A stretch of 33,280 bases of DNA from a virus. Made by a program: the position numbers and the translations under genes. Shown one piece after another: positions 14,032 through 22,303 of this stretch (positions are counted from its first letter, which is position 1; each line of letters opens with the position of its first letter). The stretch spans positions 1-33,280 of IMG/VR virus record IMGVR_UViG_3300041809_001455. The stretch is one strand, 5' to 3'. Below the pieces are notes generated by a model. It saw only the letters and a program-made list of their open reading frames with translations. It was not told the DNA's origin and made no database searches.

Positions 14032-14887
14032 TTTTATTTCCCCTTATTCTGCTGAACCATTCTCCGTTAGGCTTTTCTGCTTCAAGATGATGCGAAACGC
14101 ACGCAACAAGCCATTGACCTTCGGCTTGCGGAATACTCGTCACAAGTTTAATCGCGCCGCCGAACAAAATAGACGGATTAAAAAGCGTTCTGAAAGAAAT
14201 TCCTCCAACGCCATCGAATGTTGGATAACCGACGAGTCCGGAAGAAGGAGAAATCTCCGGTATATTCGAGCCTCTCGGTTGATAGAGCGGCGTTATGGCA
14301 AGCGTTGTATCGTCTATATAAAGAGAACACCCCGCCTCTCTCGCGAGATCGAGAGCTTGTTCTTTGAGCGTGTTGGGAAGATAAATATCTCGAACGATTG
14401 TGTGAACATTGTTGTTCTCGAAAGAAAGCCCCATTTTTGCGGCGAGTTGCGACATCGGGATCGAAACGTCTATCGCGCCCGGAATGCTGAACGGAACCGC
14501 AGAAGAGAGAGAATCGGAATAAGCCGATTGAGCCTGAACGTATAAGCAGACTTGCGGAAGGTCTTGATAATCCCCCCACGCATTCACGACATTTCCCGCA
14601 AAAACCATCGTTTCGGAATCGCCGTCGATAGCAAAAACTACGATTGTGTTTTTTAAATAAAATCCGGGTTTGAACTGAATCAGCGTGCAGCTATTCATGT
14701 CCGATTGAGAAACTCCGAAGATGCGCGCGCGAAGCTCCCCCATCATCATGCCGCCCGCTTTGTCTATCTCGGCAATGGAACGATAGCCTTCAAGTGTGAT
14801 TTGATTGTTATTCGACGAGCCGAAAGTCCCTGTCGCAAGGGTAATTACGAAGCGCAATCTTTTTTTGTTTTCAAAGCTTGTGCTCAT
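14009..14887 (-). CDS. baseplate hub protein (gpD-like), 292 aa
   Basis: The protein sits between plug and spike genes where contractile phages encode the hub. It contains long beta segments with a charged turn pattern (LRARIFGVSQSDMNS, VNAWGDYQDLPQVCLYVQAQSAY), then SMQLAAKMGL-like and LPNTLKEQALDLAREAGC segments seen in gpD/T4 gp27-like hub proteins, and a C-terminal HHLEAEKPNGEW. It would hold the spike trimer at the baseplate centre. The ATG overlaps the previous stop (ATGA). Confidence 0.75.
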   Translation of the reverse strand: MSTSFENKKRLRFVITLATGTFGSSNNNQITLEGYRSIAEIDKAGGMMMGELRARIFGVSQSDMNSCTLIQFKPGFYLKNTIVVFAIDGDSETMVFAGNVVNAWGDYQDLPQVCLYVQAQSAYSDSLSSAVPFSIPGAIDVSIPMSQLAAKMGLSFENNNVHTIVRDIYLPNTLKEQALDLAREAGCSLYIDDTTLAITPLYQPRGSNIPEISPSSGLVGYPTFDGVGGISFRTLFNPSILFGGAIKLVTSIPQAEGQWLVACVSHHLEAEKPNGEWFSRIRGNKIGITLIQ

Positions 14888-15201
14888 GTTGGGTTTGCCG
14901 CCGCATATTCCGCCGCCGTCAGATAAACAAGAAAATATCGAGTTCCGAACCCGTCATAAGAAGGATCGGACGTTCCTTGAGTGTCGATAAAAACAAAATT
15001 TCCCTCGAATCCGGTATAGTTTATGCAGCAAAGAAAGTCTGCGTTATGCGCCAAAACCCCGGTCACTATATCGGTTCCATTCGAGTTGAGATCGAAAAAA
15101 ACGCCTTGGCTTTTTTGATAGATCGCAATTTGGCAGTTCTGAGAATCGCAAACGGATTTTACTATCTGTGAGGGAACGGCCTGTAGGGGGATTTGAAGCA
15201 T
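14884..15201 (-). CDS. baseplate plug protein (DUF6983-like), 105 aa
   Basis: The short beta-rich protein begins LQIPLQAVPSQIVKSV, has GVFFDLNSNGTDIVTG in the middle and ends GNFVFIDTQGTSDPSYDGFGTRYFLVYL, which is the baseplate plug family pattern. Plug proteins occupy the tube-hub junction. The GAGGA ribosome site lies four bases ahead of the ATG, and the stop overlaps the hub start. Confidence 0.8.
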   Translation of the reverse strand: MLQIPLQAVPSQIVKSVCDSQNCQIAIYQKSQGVFFDLNSNGTDIVTGVLAHNADFLCCINYTGFEGNFVFIDTQGTSDPSYDGFGTRYFLVYLTAAEYAAANPT

Positions 15202-15207
15202 GATTCC

Positions 15208-15963
15208 TCAATTCATATTTGCAAGAGATACCGTGGGAATCGTGCTTGATGGAAGATTGGGGTATGCCGCCTCCATCGACGAAACGACAGACGTATCCGG
15301 CGTTGACGGCTGGACAGTTCCGCTATCGACGGCAGGAACGGCGTCTGTGCTTTGAGGATTGTTGATAGGAGATGATGCCGTTGTATAGGCGGCAGAAACG
15401 GTTCTTATTTCTTTCAGCTTCATTTCCAAAATATACATTGTCGCGCCGTGCGCGGCGGTGCGATCATAGCGATAACTTTCAATCGTATAATTTATATAGG
15501 TCACTTCGGGCGTGACGACACTATAAGCGTTTGTCGATTTTGTCGCCGCATCAATGGCGTTTATGAAAGATGTTCTGTCGTCTTGGCTTCCCGAAAGACA
15601 AAGAACCACGCGAGGATTGGCGGGCGTTTCGACCTTATTAAAACTCGCAAAGCTTCCGCCTTCAACCGGATAATCGCTAACACGCATTTCCTTCGAGTAT
15701 TCGACGGAATTTGTCGAAAGCGTAGAGGATGCTCCGAGAGAGGAAAGAATGGTTGAGGCTATACCGCTAAACAATGACGGATCACCGAGAGCATTTCCGT
15801 TGCTATCATAAACGCCCCATTGATCGTCTTGTTGTAAAACATTCCAAACGATTCCCTCTAAAAGGCTCAAGCCAGACGCAGCCGAAGCCCCCGCGCTCGA
15901 TAATCTTGGAAGATTAGGGACTCCGTTTTCATCAGGAACGTCAGGATATGGGATTAAGGGCAT
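15208..15963 (-). CDS. Dit-like baseplate/tail protein, 251 aa
   Basis: Residues about 85-185 (EYSKEMRVSDYPVEGGSFASFNKV and NPRVVLCLSGSQDDRTSFINAI) match the Dit-like N-terminal tail domain, which forms a ring at the tube-baseplate junction. The C-terminal 60 residues are Ser/Thr/Pro-rich and probably disordered. It sits between tape measure and plug genes, as expected. The start has no strong ribosome site and is probably coupled to the tape-measure stop three bases upstream. Confidence 0.8.
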   Translation of the reverse strand: MPLIPYPDVPDENGVPNLPRLSSAGASAASGLSLLEGIVWNVLQQDDQWGVYDSNGNALGDPSLFSGIASTILSSLGASSTLSTNSVEYSKEMRVSDYPVEGGSFASFNKVETPANPRVVLCLSGSQDDRTSFINAIDAATKSTNAYSVVTPEVTYINYTIESYRYDRTAAHGATMYILEMKLKEIRTVSAAYTTASSPINNPQSTDAVPAVDSGTVQPSTPDTSVVSSMEAAYPNLPSSTIPTVSLANMN

Positions 15964-15965
15964 GA

Positions 15966-17534
15966 TTACGTCAGTCCATAGTTGACTTGAGAGGCCAAAA
16001 GATAATCGAGAGACTTTCCTATGTCCTTTGCGATTCCGTTTGCATCCGTAGCCTGAGTCACCACGTTGACCTCTCCGATTTGAACCGTCTTACTTGTTGA
16101 TGTCGTCGATCCTCGCATAAGAGAGTTTGCTAGATCGCCCCGCGCCGCCATTTCCGAAAGAACATTTGCGGGACGTTCGTAATAGCGAGACACAACGGCC
16201 CCGGCTTCGTTTGCGCTGGTGGTGGCTCTGAGACGATTCCCTGCACCGCGCTCGTTTCCTTGCGTCAATTCGTACTGCATGAAAGCAAGCTGTTCGTCGA
16301 TGCTTGATCCGAATATGGAATGTCCAAATAGCTTTTGAAATTCCGTTTGTCTGTCGGAATGCCATTGACCGATTCCATATGCTTTTCCACTATCGCCGAC
16401 AGCAGAGGGATTCAGTCCCGATTCTTTTTTCAGATTTGCGACAAGTCCGGCGGCCTGTTCTTTTGTCCATCCCTTTTTTTGGAAAAAGGACATTGCGTCT
16501 TTATCTGAACTTCCTGTTTGCGAAGAGCTTTTTTTTGTTTCTTCAATTCCCAAAAACTTTTTAATTCCCTTAGGCAGAGCGGTTGCCAAGTCCTTACAGG
16601 CTTGCACAGCACCTTCAAAATTTGTCCAAAGCAGCGCGACTCCTGCTGCGAGTTGAATAATGGCAAGAGTCATCAGCGTTATAGGAGCCGTTGCAATCGC
16701 AAATGCGCCCAAAATAACGACGAGAGAGATCAAGAAATTTTTTACAAAAGCTCCATTTTCTTTGCACCAATCGCCAAAACGAAGAAAGAGATTAAGAAGT
16801 TTGTCAAGCGCGGGGAAGACATCTTCCATCAATTTATAGCCGAAAGCGGTGAACGATAAACTTAGCTCCGCCGTTTTTTGTCGAAGATGTTCTTCTTCAT
16901 CGGCCTGTTTTTGAGTGAGCTTATATTTATCGGCAAGCTTGAGAAGCTCTTCCGCCTCTTTTCTGCTTCTCAAAATCATATTCAGCGTTCCGGGGTCGAT
17001 CCCCATCATCTGCCCCATATTAAAGGCAGTTTTTCTATCTCCTGTTTTTGACAATAACGCTTGACCGATATTGATAAGTTCTTCTGTAACGGGGATCGCT
17101 TTCCCATGAATATCGGTAAGGCTAACCCCAAGCGCAGAAAGATATGGAACAAGCCCCGATTGCCCCGTGAGCATTAATTCAGTTTGTGCTCGGGAAAGCA
17201 TGGAAAGCGTTCCCTGCAAGCCGGATGCAGAGCCGCCCGAAAGTTCTGCCGCATTTGAAAACGCAGATATTTTATCGACACTTTCGCCGAGATTTTTTGA
17301 GAACCGTTGAAGATAAGAATTTGCTTCGATTTGATCCTGAACAAATCTTTTTATGGCGTAAGAACCGCCGAGAACGGCAAGAAATTTCCCCGCCGATGCC
17401 GCCAGAGAATCAAATTCCTTTTTCCCTTTTTTCGACAGGTCTTTAATGTCCTTATCGACATTCTTTTTGTCCTTGTCGAAGGGCTTTTTATCAATCCCCA
17501 GGCGGACTAAAAGCGAGTCAATAACGGTCGGCAT
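15966..17534 (-). CDS. tape measure protein with embedded tail lysozyme domain, 522 aa
   Basis: The N terminus begins LLVRLGIDKKPFDKDKKNVD, as in many tape measures, followed by long helical charged regions. Residues about 265-302 form hydrophobic segments. Residues about 345-455 are a phage tail lysozyme (Phage_lysozyme2-type) domain: AMSFFQKKGWTKEQAAGLVANLKKESGLNPSA with candidate catalytic Glu 371, then YGIGQWHSDRQTEF. It measures tail length and locally degrades peptidoglycan during DNA entry. With about 1.5 angstrom per residue, the 522-residue length implies a rather short tail of roughly 80 nm. GGAGA precedes the ATG. Confidence 0.88.
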   Translation of the reverse strand: MPTVIDSLLVRLGIDKKPFDKDKKNVDKDIKDLSKKGKKEFDSLAASAGKFLAVLGGSYAIKRFVQDQIEANSYLQRFSKNLGESVDKISAFSNAAELSGGSASGLQGTLSMLSRAQTELMLTGQSGLVPYLSALGVSLTDIHGKAIPVTEELINIGQALLSKTGDRKTAFNMGQMMGIDPGTLNMILRSRKEAEELLKLADKYKLTQKQADEEEHLRQKTAELSLSFTAFGYKLMEDVFPALDKLLNLFLRFGDWCKENGAFVKNFLISLVVILGAFAIATAPITLMTLAIIQLAAGVALLWTNFEGAVQACKDLATALPKGIKKFLGIEETKKSSSQTGSSDKDAMSFFQKKGWTKEQAAGLVANLKKESGLNPSAVGDSGKAYGIGQWHSDRQTEFQKLFGHSIFGSSIDEQLAFMQYELTQGNERGAGNRLRATTSANEAGAVVSRYYERPANVLSEMAARGDLANSLMRGSTTSTSKTVQIGEVNVVTQATDANGIAKDIGKSLDYLLASQVNYGLT

Positions 17535-17537
17535 AGT

Positions 17538-18151
17538 CTATTTCTCCGGTTTCGAGTTCGCGACAGCCTCATTGTTTGTATCGACGGCTATAACTTCCAG
17601 CATATCATAAACGTCCTTAATGCCATAGAACTCGTCCAATTCCTTGAGCGTTGCCATGCGGCGCGAAAGCAAAACTCCTATGGTCGATGGGATGTTTTGG
17701 TATTCGGCGAATCTTTTCTTTCGACCGCCGCTTGAGCTTCGCCGGAGATTAAGGGGGCGACGGTCTTTAAAAAATCCGTATGAAGCTTCCATATTTCCGC
17801 GCGGATTTTCACGCGGGTTAAGACCTCTTCAATGTCCGATTCGATCAAGTCTCGAACGACATTCGGTTTTGACTTGTCGGGCATGATCTTAACGCATTGC
17901 CACATTTCCTCAAGAAGAGGCTCCGCAATCTCCCATTTAAGGCCCGCCAGAGCTTTAATCCCAAGCTCTGCCATACCAGCCATGCCGAGCCTCTCAAAAC
18001 CCTCTGGAATCTCTGCATTGTCGTTTATGATGGCAAGAAGGGCGCGGGTAGCCCAAGCCTCGGCATGACTCGCGGGAAACTCGGTAATGACGAAAATTTT
18101 GCCTTTGTCTCGGCCTTCGTCAATTACGACATAATTCATGGTTTTTCTCAT
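17538..18151 (-). CDS. tail assembly chaperone, -1 frameshift product (about 204 aa)
   Basis: The gene is read in two frames. The first frame starts at ATG 18151 behind AAAGGAGG and would end at 17678. The second frame, ending at 17538, encodes the characteristic LKELDEFYGIKDVYDMLEVI and has no independent ribosome site. A -1 shift anywhere in the overlap gives 204 residues. This is the G/GT-type arrangement of dsDNA phages: the short form and the fused form together chaperone the tape measure before tail tube assembly. It sits between tube and tape-measure genes, exactly as expected. The main uncertainty is the exact shift site (see the slippery-site entry). Confidence 0.85.
17678..18151 (-). 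CDS. tail assembly chaperone, unshifted product (157 aa)
   Basis: This is the zero-frame product made when no frameshift occurs. It is acidic and helical (ASHAEAWATRALLAII, EEMWQCVKIMPDKSKPNVV), resembling E/gp41/G-type chaperones. The last 11 residues (DSPNTKTSHRP) are polar and look like a read-on tail. The ATG follows AAAGGAGG with a 6-base spacer, the best ribosome site in this section. Confidence 0.85.
   Translation of the reverse strand: MRKTMNYVVIDEGRDKGKIFVITEFPASHAEAWATRALLAIINDNAEIPEGFERLGMAGMAELGIKALAGLKWEIAEPLLEEMWQCVKIMPDKSKPNVVRDLIESDIEEVLTRVKIRAEIWKLHTDFLKTVAPLISGEAQAAVERKDSPNTKTSHRP
17768..17774 (-). promoter_or_regulatory. T TTT TTA slippery heptamer, candidate -1 frameshift site
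   Basis: In the zero frame the codons here are GAT TTT TTA AAG, so the heptamer T TTT TTA fits X XXY YYZ perfectly. It lies 18 bases after the second frame becomes open and lets both tRNAs re-pair. A second A-rich site, GAAAGAAAAG (17722-17713), is a less canonical alternative; the zero-frame sequence up to that point looks more protein-like than the -1 sequence, so the site is not settled. Confidence 0.6.
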
Positions 18152-18177
18152 CTGCCGCCTCCTTTAAAGTGGTGCCC

Positions 18178-18216
18178 CCGCCGCCCAAATGGGAAATGAG
18201 GACGTTCGGGCGGCGG
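18178..18216 (-). other. GC-rich hairpin between tube and chaperone genes
   Basis: CCGCCGCCC (18178-18186) and GGGCGGCGG (18208-18216) are perfect 9-bp complements around a 21-base loop. On the transcribed strand no T-run follows, and the chaperone ribosome site lies about 16 bases further. It may partly terminate transcription or set the tube-to-chaperone ratio, since tube protein is needed in large excess. Confidence 0.6.
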
Positions 18217-18231
18217 AGACGCAGGAAAAAG

Positions 18232-18669
18232 TTAAACAACTGTTGGGTTGATAGATTCCCAAGTGATAACAATATCAACGGGATCAAGAACTTTTTTCAG
18301 ATCGGGAATCTGTTTCGCGTTTGTGATAACGCCGCGTGTAAGAGCAAAAGCCTCTCCCGTTCCCGTGAGAATCAAGTTTCCCGTGAGATAGTAAATTTCC
18401 TTCGCGGTTTTAGTCGCTTCAAGAATCGCCGTGAAAAAAGGACGGCTCGGGCTATCGGCTTGAAGCGCGATTGTTTGTTTCGTAGGGTTAGGGACATATC
18501 CCGCCGTCATTCTTCCATCGACGCCCATCTGAACTTCTGCCATGTCGATAGCATCCGTAACAACGGCGCTATCGGTCGAATATCCTTCCATCTGCACGGG
18601 GGCGGGGAAAAGATCGGCAACGATCAACGTGAAGATACTGTTTGCCGAGGTTATGGTTGAATCGAACAT
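18232..18669 (-). CDS. tail tube protein (DUF3277-like), 145 aa
   Basis: The protein opens FDSTITSANSIFTLIVADLFPAPVQMEGYS and contains the tube-type MAEVQMGVDGRMTAGYVPNPTKQTI segment, the pattern of DUF3277/Mu-type tube proteins. It polymerises into the inner tail tube. It lies directly after the sheath gene, as in most myoviruses. AAGGAGG precedes the ATG, consistent with high expression. Confidence 0.83.
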   Translation of the reverse strand: MFDSTITSANSIFTLIVADLFPAPVQMEGYSTDSAVVTDAIDMAEVQMGVDGRMTAGYVPNPTKQTIALQADSPSRPFFTAILEATKTAKEIYYLTGNLILTGTGEAFALTRGVITNAKQIPDLKKVLDPVDIVITWESINPTVV

Positions 18670-18682
18670 TTCTTATCCCTCC

Positions 18683-20167
18683 TTAAAGGACATCAATAGA
18701 GGCGAGCGAAATCTTTTGAACCGCTTGACCGTCTGTGTACCAGAAATTGATAGGGGGCGTTCCGCGCGCTTCTCTGACTTGCGGCGTCGGATCAAGAATT
18801 TGCAGATAATATCCGGTATTTTGAATAATCTGCGTAACGTCCTGTCCAGCGGCATTATTAATTTCCGCCGACTGTGCGCTCGAAAGCGTAACCCCTTTTC
18901 TGATGCTTCCGAAATTCAGAGATTGATTGATCGGGTCTTGCATCGCGGCGCGGATCAAGCTGTAGCCCTGATTGTTATAGGGGATCGACGGGACATTTGT
19001 CAGAAGCTCAACAAGGGCAAGCTGGAATTGAGAGTTGAGATAGACCTGATTCGTGAACGAATCGCCCCATAACCATTTTCCTGTTAGCTGACCATTATAG
19101 AAGAAATTGAACTTTTCGTTTGCCGTCGCGTAAGAGCCGTAAAAACTGTATCCATTCGCCAAAAGATTAGAGGCTGTTTGCGCGTCCGTGACTGTCGGCG
19201 TGAATCCGGATTGCGTCTTAAACGATTCGGTGATTCTTCCATTGAGGCGCGAAAAATCAATCGACGCATTCATTCCGAGAACGAACGCGGCGAGAGCGAG
19301 CGTATTATAAACGCATTCGACTCCATCATATTCGGCTGTTTTTGCGACATAACCGAAACATTCCGTCGATCCGTTGACGGCGGCTTGGGCGTCCGTATCC
19401 CAACAAACATAACGATAACGAGAATCTTGCGCGTTCGCCCAAACTGCGAAGTTCTCTTTATCTGCAAGAACGGGCTCCCACATCGTCGTGAACAAAGCCC
19501 AATCTTGCGTCTCCGCAATGACATTTGCCATCGCCGTGGCGGGGGTATTTCCCGCCGATCCTTGAGAGAGGCTTGCCCCCGTCGCGCTCGTAAACATGAG
19601 AGCCGCAGAAAGCGTTCCAGTCGCATAGGTGATTGTTGATCCCGTTCCGGTCGTCGAGCTTGTGAGAACGAACGTGCTATTGACGGCGTTCCATGAGCAT
19701 GTCGGTTTTCCGGTTCCGCTGAATCCGTCAGAAATTTTATTCGCGGCATCCGTAAAGCTGGAAGCCGTCGCAAGATTGATCGTGCTGGAAGTGAAAGAAG
19801 TTCCATCGACCGTAAGCGTGAGAACGCCTTCCAGAGCATTAAGCTGCGTAAGAGTCATTCCGGACAAGCTTCCGGATTGTAACCATGCCGAAGTGTTCCC
19901 GTTTACGTAGGAGGCAAAATAGAGCGTTGAGGGCTTTACCGTCGAAGTGTCAAAACCAGCAAAATAAATATTCGAGGCGGCATATTCCGCCGAGGACGGC
20001 CCAAAAAAAGCGCTTACGGAATCCGGAGAATCGAACGATTGTACGGCATTCGTCGCGAGAAGAGTATTCTGCGTCATTATGACGCCGTTGATTGCAAGGG
20101 CGTTCCCTCCGGCGTTCAAAACTCCGGGGTTCGCTGAGACTATTTGACTGGCGGGAATTGTGGTCAT
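18683..20167 (-). CDS. tail sheath protein (DUF3383), 494 aa
   Basis: The protein has the DUF3383 pattern: IPASQIVSANPGVLNAGGNALAINGVIM at the N terminus, SVSAFFGPSSAEYAASNIYFAGF near residue 60, EYDGVECVYNTLALAAFVLGMNASIDFS around 280-310, and KGVTLSSAQSAEINNAAGQD near the C terminus. DUF3383 proteins form the contractile sheath in several myovirus groups. It is the strongest evidence that the virion is contractile. AAAGGG lies eight bases before the ATG. Confidence 0.88.
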   Translation of the reverse strand: MTTIPASQIVSANPGVLNAGGNALAINGVIMTQNTLLATNAVQSFDSPDSVSAFFGPSSAEYAASNIYFAGFDTSTVKPSTLYFASYVNGNTSAWLQSGSLSGMTLTQLNALEGVLTLTVDGTSFTSSTINLATASSFTDAANKISDGFSGTGKPTCSWNAVNSTFVLTSSTTGTGSTITYATGTLSAALMFTSATGASLSQGSAGNTPATAMANVIAETQDWALFTTMWEPVLADKENFAVWANAQDSRYRYVCWDTDAQAAVNGSTECFGYVAKTAEYDGVECVYNTLALAAFVLGMNASIDFSRLNGRITESFKTQSGFTPTVTDAQTASNLLANGYSFYGSYATANEKFNFFYNGQLTGKWLWGDSFTNQVYLNSQFQLALVELLTNVPSIPYNNQGYSLIRAAMQDPINQSLNFGSIRKGVTLSSAQSAEINNAAGQDVTQIIQNTGYYLQILDPTPQVREARGTPPINFWYTDGQAVQKISLASIDVL

Positions 20168-20179
20168 GTTTTTGCCCTT

Positions 20180-20698
20180 TTAAAACAGGTCAATGGATTC
20201 TGTCTTGGCAACAGCAAGCGCATCTGCTGATTGCTGCGGAACGGTAACGGTGGGATTATACTGTAAAGAGGCTGTCAATGTCCATCGGCTTTCGTATTGT
20301 TCTTCGCCGGTGATTAAAGGTATCTGCCTTCCATCGTCGCAATAGAGAGGTTGAATGGTCGTTGGAAATTGAGACGACCCCCATTCAGAACGAAAAGCGG
20401 ATTTAATCGCCCCGCAAAAATCTCCTGCATCGCCGCCCGTTGCTCCATAAAAATCAACCTGAATATCGATTCGTTTATGTCCGTAAATCGTCGCATCGCT
20501 CGCATCGGATTGTCTCGAATGAGGCTTTCCAAGGTCTGCAAGTCCAATTTCCGTGAGAAGAACGAAGGGAGCTTGCGGCATAGAGACGCGATTCGTTTGC
20601 CCTCGAATAACTTCTCCGCCAAGCATAAAGGGGGATATGAACGCCGCCAGAGCATCTATTACATTATCAACGATTATTGTCGGGACATATTCAGTCAT
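20180..20698 (-). CDS. phage neck terminator protein (gp12-like, LIC_12616-type), 172 aa
   Basis: The true start is ATG 20698, which shares bases with the previous stop (TAATG), not the longer frame beginning within that gene. The segment VIRGQTNRVSMPQAPFVLLTEIG, then the strand GHKRIDIQVDFYGATGGDAGDF, matches the neck terminator/gp12-like family that caps the sheath and tube at the neck. The C-terminal Gln/Ala-rich tail looks flexible. It precedes the sheath gene. Confidence 0.8.
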   Translation of the reverse strand: MTEYVPTIIVDNVIDALAAFISPFMLGGEVIRGQTNRVSMPQAPFVLLTEIGLADLGKPHSRQSDASDATIYGHKRIDIQVDFYGATGGDAGDFCGAIKSAFRSEWGSSQFPTTIQPLYCDDGRQIPLITGEEQYESRWTLTASLQYNPTVTVPQQSADALAVAKTESIDLF

Positions 20699-21066
20699 TA
20701 GCTTACCTGTTGAACAATAAGGGCTTTTGTCCATTCGTTCCATTGCTCTAAAATCTTCACAACAAGCCATTTTTGCTCATTGAAAGTTATCAAGTCTCCG
20801 CCAGTCTGATTTGGGCGACTTGCCGCGCGCAAAAGAAAATGAGTATAGATCGTTTTTTTGGTTCCCTGAATGTTGAGTCCTTCGATCAAGCGCAGTTCTT
20901 CGACCGTTAATTCTTGGATATTCGCGTATTGAGAAACGGCCGTTCCGTAAGAAGGAATCTGTCTCGCCCCCGATCCTATGGTATATCCCGATGAAGGCTG
21001 AATAGACACAAGAGTGTCAGCGTTCACCGTTTTAATGGCAGAATTTGAAAGCCCGCGCACGTTCAT
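20698..21066 (-). CDS. phage head-tail connector/neck-region protein, 122 aa
   Basis: It lies between the gp10-like and gp12-like genes, where neck or completion proteins are encoded. The beta-rich sequence GYTIGSGARQIPSYGT, EELRLIEGLNIQGTKKTIY and QKWLVVKILEQWNEWTKALIVQQ is of the head-tail-connector sort. I do not assign a named family. Its ATG at 21066 overlaps the previous stop (21063) and its stop overlaps the next start. Confidence 0.65.
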   Translation of the reverse strand: MNVRGLSNSAIKTVNADTLVSIQPSSGYTIGSGARQIPSYGTAVSQYANIQELTVEELRLIEGLNIQGTKKTIYTHFLLRAASRPNQTGGDLITFNEQKWLVVKILEQWNEWTKALIVQQVS

Positions 21067-21521
21067 TCTGCACCTACCACGCGGAAATCTGGCGCATTGA
21101 CCATCGTCGTAGTATCAATAAGGGGCTTACTGAATCCTTTTCTTTTTATCGTGCTATCCGCAAGCCCCGGGGTCGTAAAATCTCTTATGCTTTGTTCAAG
21201 CGCGTCTCGTATATCTTTTCCCATCATGCCGAGAACGCGTTTTCCATCATAATCTGTGGCCTTCGCCAACCCCGCCATTTTTGAACCCCAAGACGTCGAT
21301 TCTTTTGAAATCATGTTTCTGAAAAATGGGCGTGGCGGCGCGGGGGCTTTACCCATATGTCCGAACTCGTTCCAAAATGCGACGGCGGCAACCTGAGTCC
21401 CGTTTGGATAAGTCGCATTTTCCATAAAGCCTATTTCAACGGCCCCGCCACCCATTTTTTGCGATATTTCTTCCAGCTTTTTCATAAGCTTATCGCCGCC
21501 CGTGAGAAATTTCTCGACCAT
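21063..21521 (-). CDS. tail completion protein, HK97 gp10-like, 152 aa
   Basis: The start is ATG 21521 behind GAGG, just after the DUF4054 stop. The sequence has the gp10-type layout: N-terminal helix (DKLMKKLEEISQKMGG), then VEIGFMENATYPNGTQVAAVAFWNEFGH and PPRPFFRNMI, typical of minor tail/completion proteins with a conserved NEFG and RPFF pair. It helps join heads and tails. Confidence 0.82.
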   Translation of the reverse strand: MVEKFLTGGDKLMKKLEEISQKMGGGAVEIGFMENATYPNGTQVAAVAFWNEFGHMGKAPAPPRPFFRNMISKESTSWGSKMAGLAKATDYDGKRVLGMMGKDIRDALEQSIRDFTTPGLADSTIKRKGFSKPLIDTTTMVNAPDFRVVGAE

Positions 21522-21522
21522 T

Positions 21523-21921
21523 TTAAAACCTCGTAGGGCGGGGGGCATATCTGAAAGAGCGAAGATTTTGAGTCGCTTGGATAAAGGCTGCGCCATAAGT
21601 CGTTTGGTTAAACCACGTCAGCGATCCGGGCGGAGCATATTCGAGAGAGACGCTTACGGAACCCTCTGCCGCTTGTGCAATGCGTCCCACGGGCTTCGGC
21701 GCGGCGTTTGCCTCTAAAGCCCCCGCGAGATAGCCAATATGCGCCGTGAGCATGTTCAGAAGGGCGGCGCGGCGCGGAATCTCTTTAACGATTGAATCAT
21801 CGTCATTTGAAAGATAAAAGCCCGCTTCCTGAAAATATGCCTGTAGGCTTGAAACGCTTACGGCTGAAAATTCAGGATAGCGGGCAAGAAACGCTGTCGA
21901 ATCGAAAACGACAACGGTCAT
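21523..21921 (-). CDS. DUF4054 head-tail connector protein, 132 aa
   Basis: VVFDSTAFLARYPEFSAVSVSSLQAYFQEAG, followed by RRAALLNMLTAHIGYL, is the DUF4054 signature; this family forms a connector at the head-tail junction. The tail TTYGAAFIQATQNLRSFRYAP is also typical. The ribosome site GAGGAG precedes the ATG. Confidence 0.88.
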   Translation of the reverse strand: MTVVVFDSTAFLARYPEFSAVSVSSLQAYFQEAGFYLSNDDDSIVKEIPRRAALLNMLTAHIGYLAGALEANAAPKPVGRIAQAAEGSVSVSLEYAPPGSLTWFNQTTYGAAFIQATQNLRSFRYAPRPTRF

Positions 21922-21926
21922 TTATT

Positions 21927-22277
21927 TTACTCCTCGTCTTTTTCCGTCGCTGGTGTAACGCCGAAATCGTCCTCTTTAGCCGGTTCGAATCCGGTTTTTC
22001 GGTTTTCGTTTTCCTTGCCAATTGCCTGAATATCATTCGCATTTTTAGCGGCAAAGATCGCGCCGGAAACAACGGCGGAAAAATCCTTGTGAGCAACTAT
22101 CCACCGATCCCACAATTCTCTATCGACTCGAGTCGTGGCATAAGAAGCCCCGATAATTTTCGAGCGATTAAGGCCGTGGATTTTCACCTTTTTTGAAACA
22201 TCGGCGGGGTCTTCGATGATAAGCCCATGCGGAAGCTTGCACCCGACGAGGATTGTTTTTTCGGTTGTTTCGACCAT
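21927..22277 (-). CDS. conserved structural-region protein, 116 aa
   Basis: Two in-frame starts exist: ATG 22283, with AAAGGA touching it, and ATG 22277, with that site eight bases away; I prefer the latter. The protein contains LVGCKLPHGLIIEDPADVSKKV and RVDRELWDRWIVAHKDFSAVV, a pattern I recall between capsid and DUF4054 genes of myoviruses. It is acidic at the C terminus. No function is known. It is the first gene after the capsid terminator. Confidence 0.7.
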   Translation of the reverse strand: MVETTEKTILVGCKLPHGLIIEDPADVSKKVKIHGLNRSKIIGASYATTRVDRELWDRWIVAHKDFSAVVSGAIFAAKNANDIQAIGKENENRKTGFEPAKEDDFGVTPATEKDEE

Positions 22278-22303
22278 GTTCATTTCCTTTTCTGCTGGTT
22301 GTT

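Noticed and set aside
17713-17722. GAAAGAAAAG as the main frameshift site
   Set aside because: Not excluded, but re-pairing at AGA AAA leaves a middle-base mismatch in the P site, whereas T TTT TTA upstream is fully canonical; kept only as an alternative.
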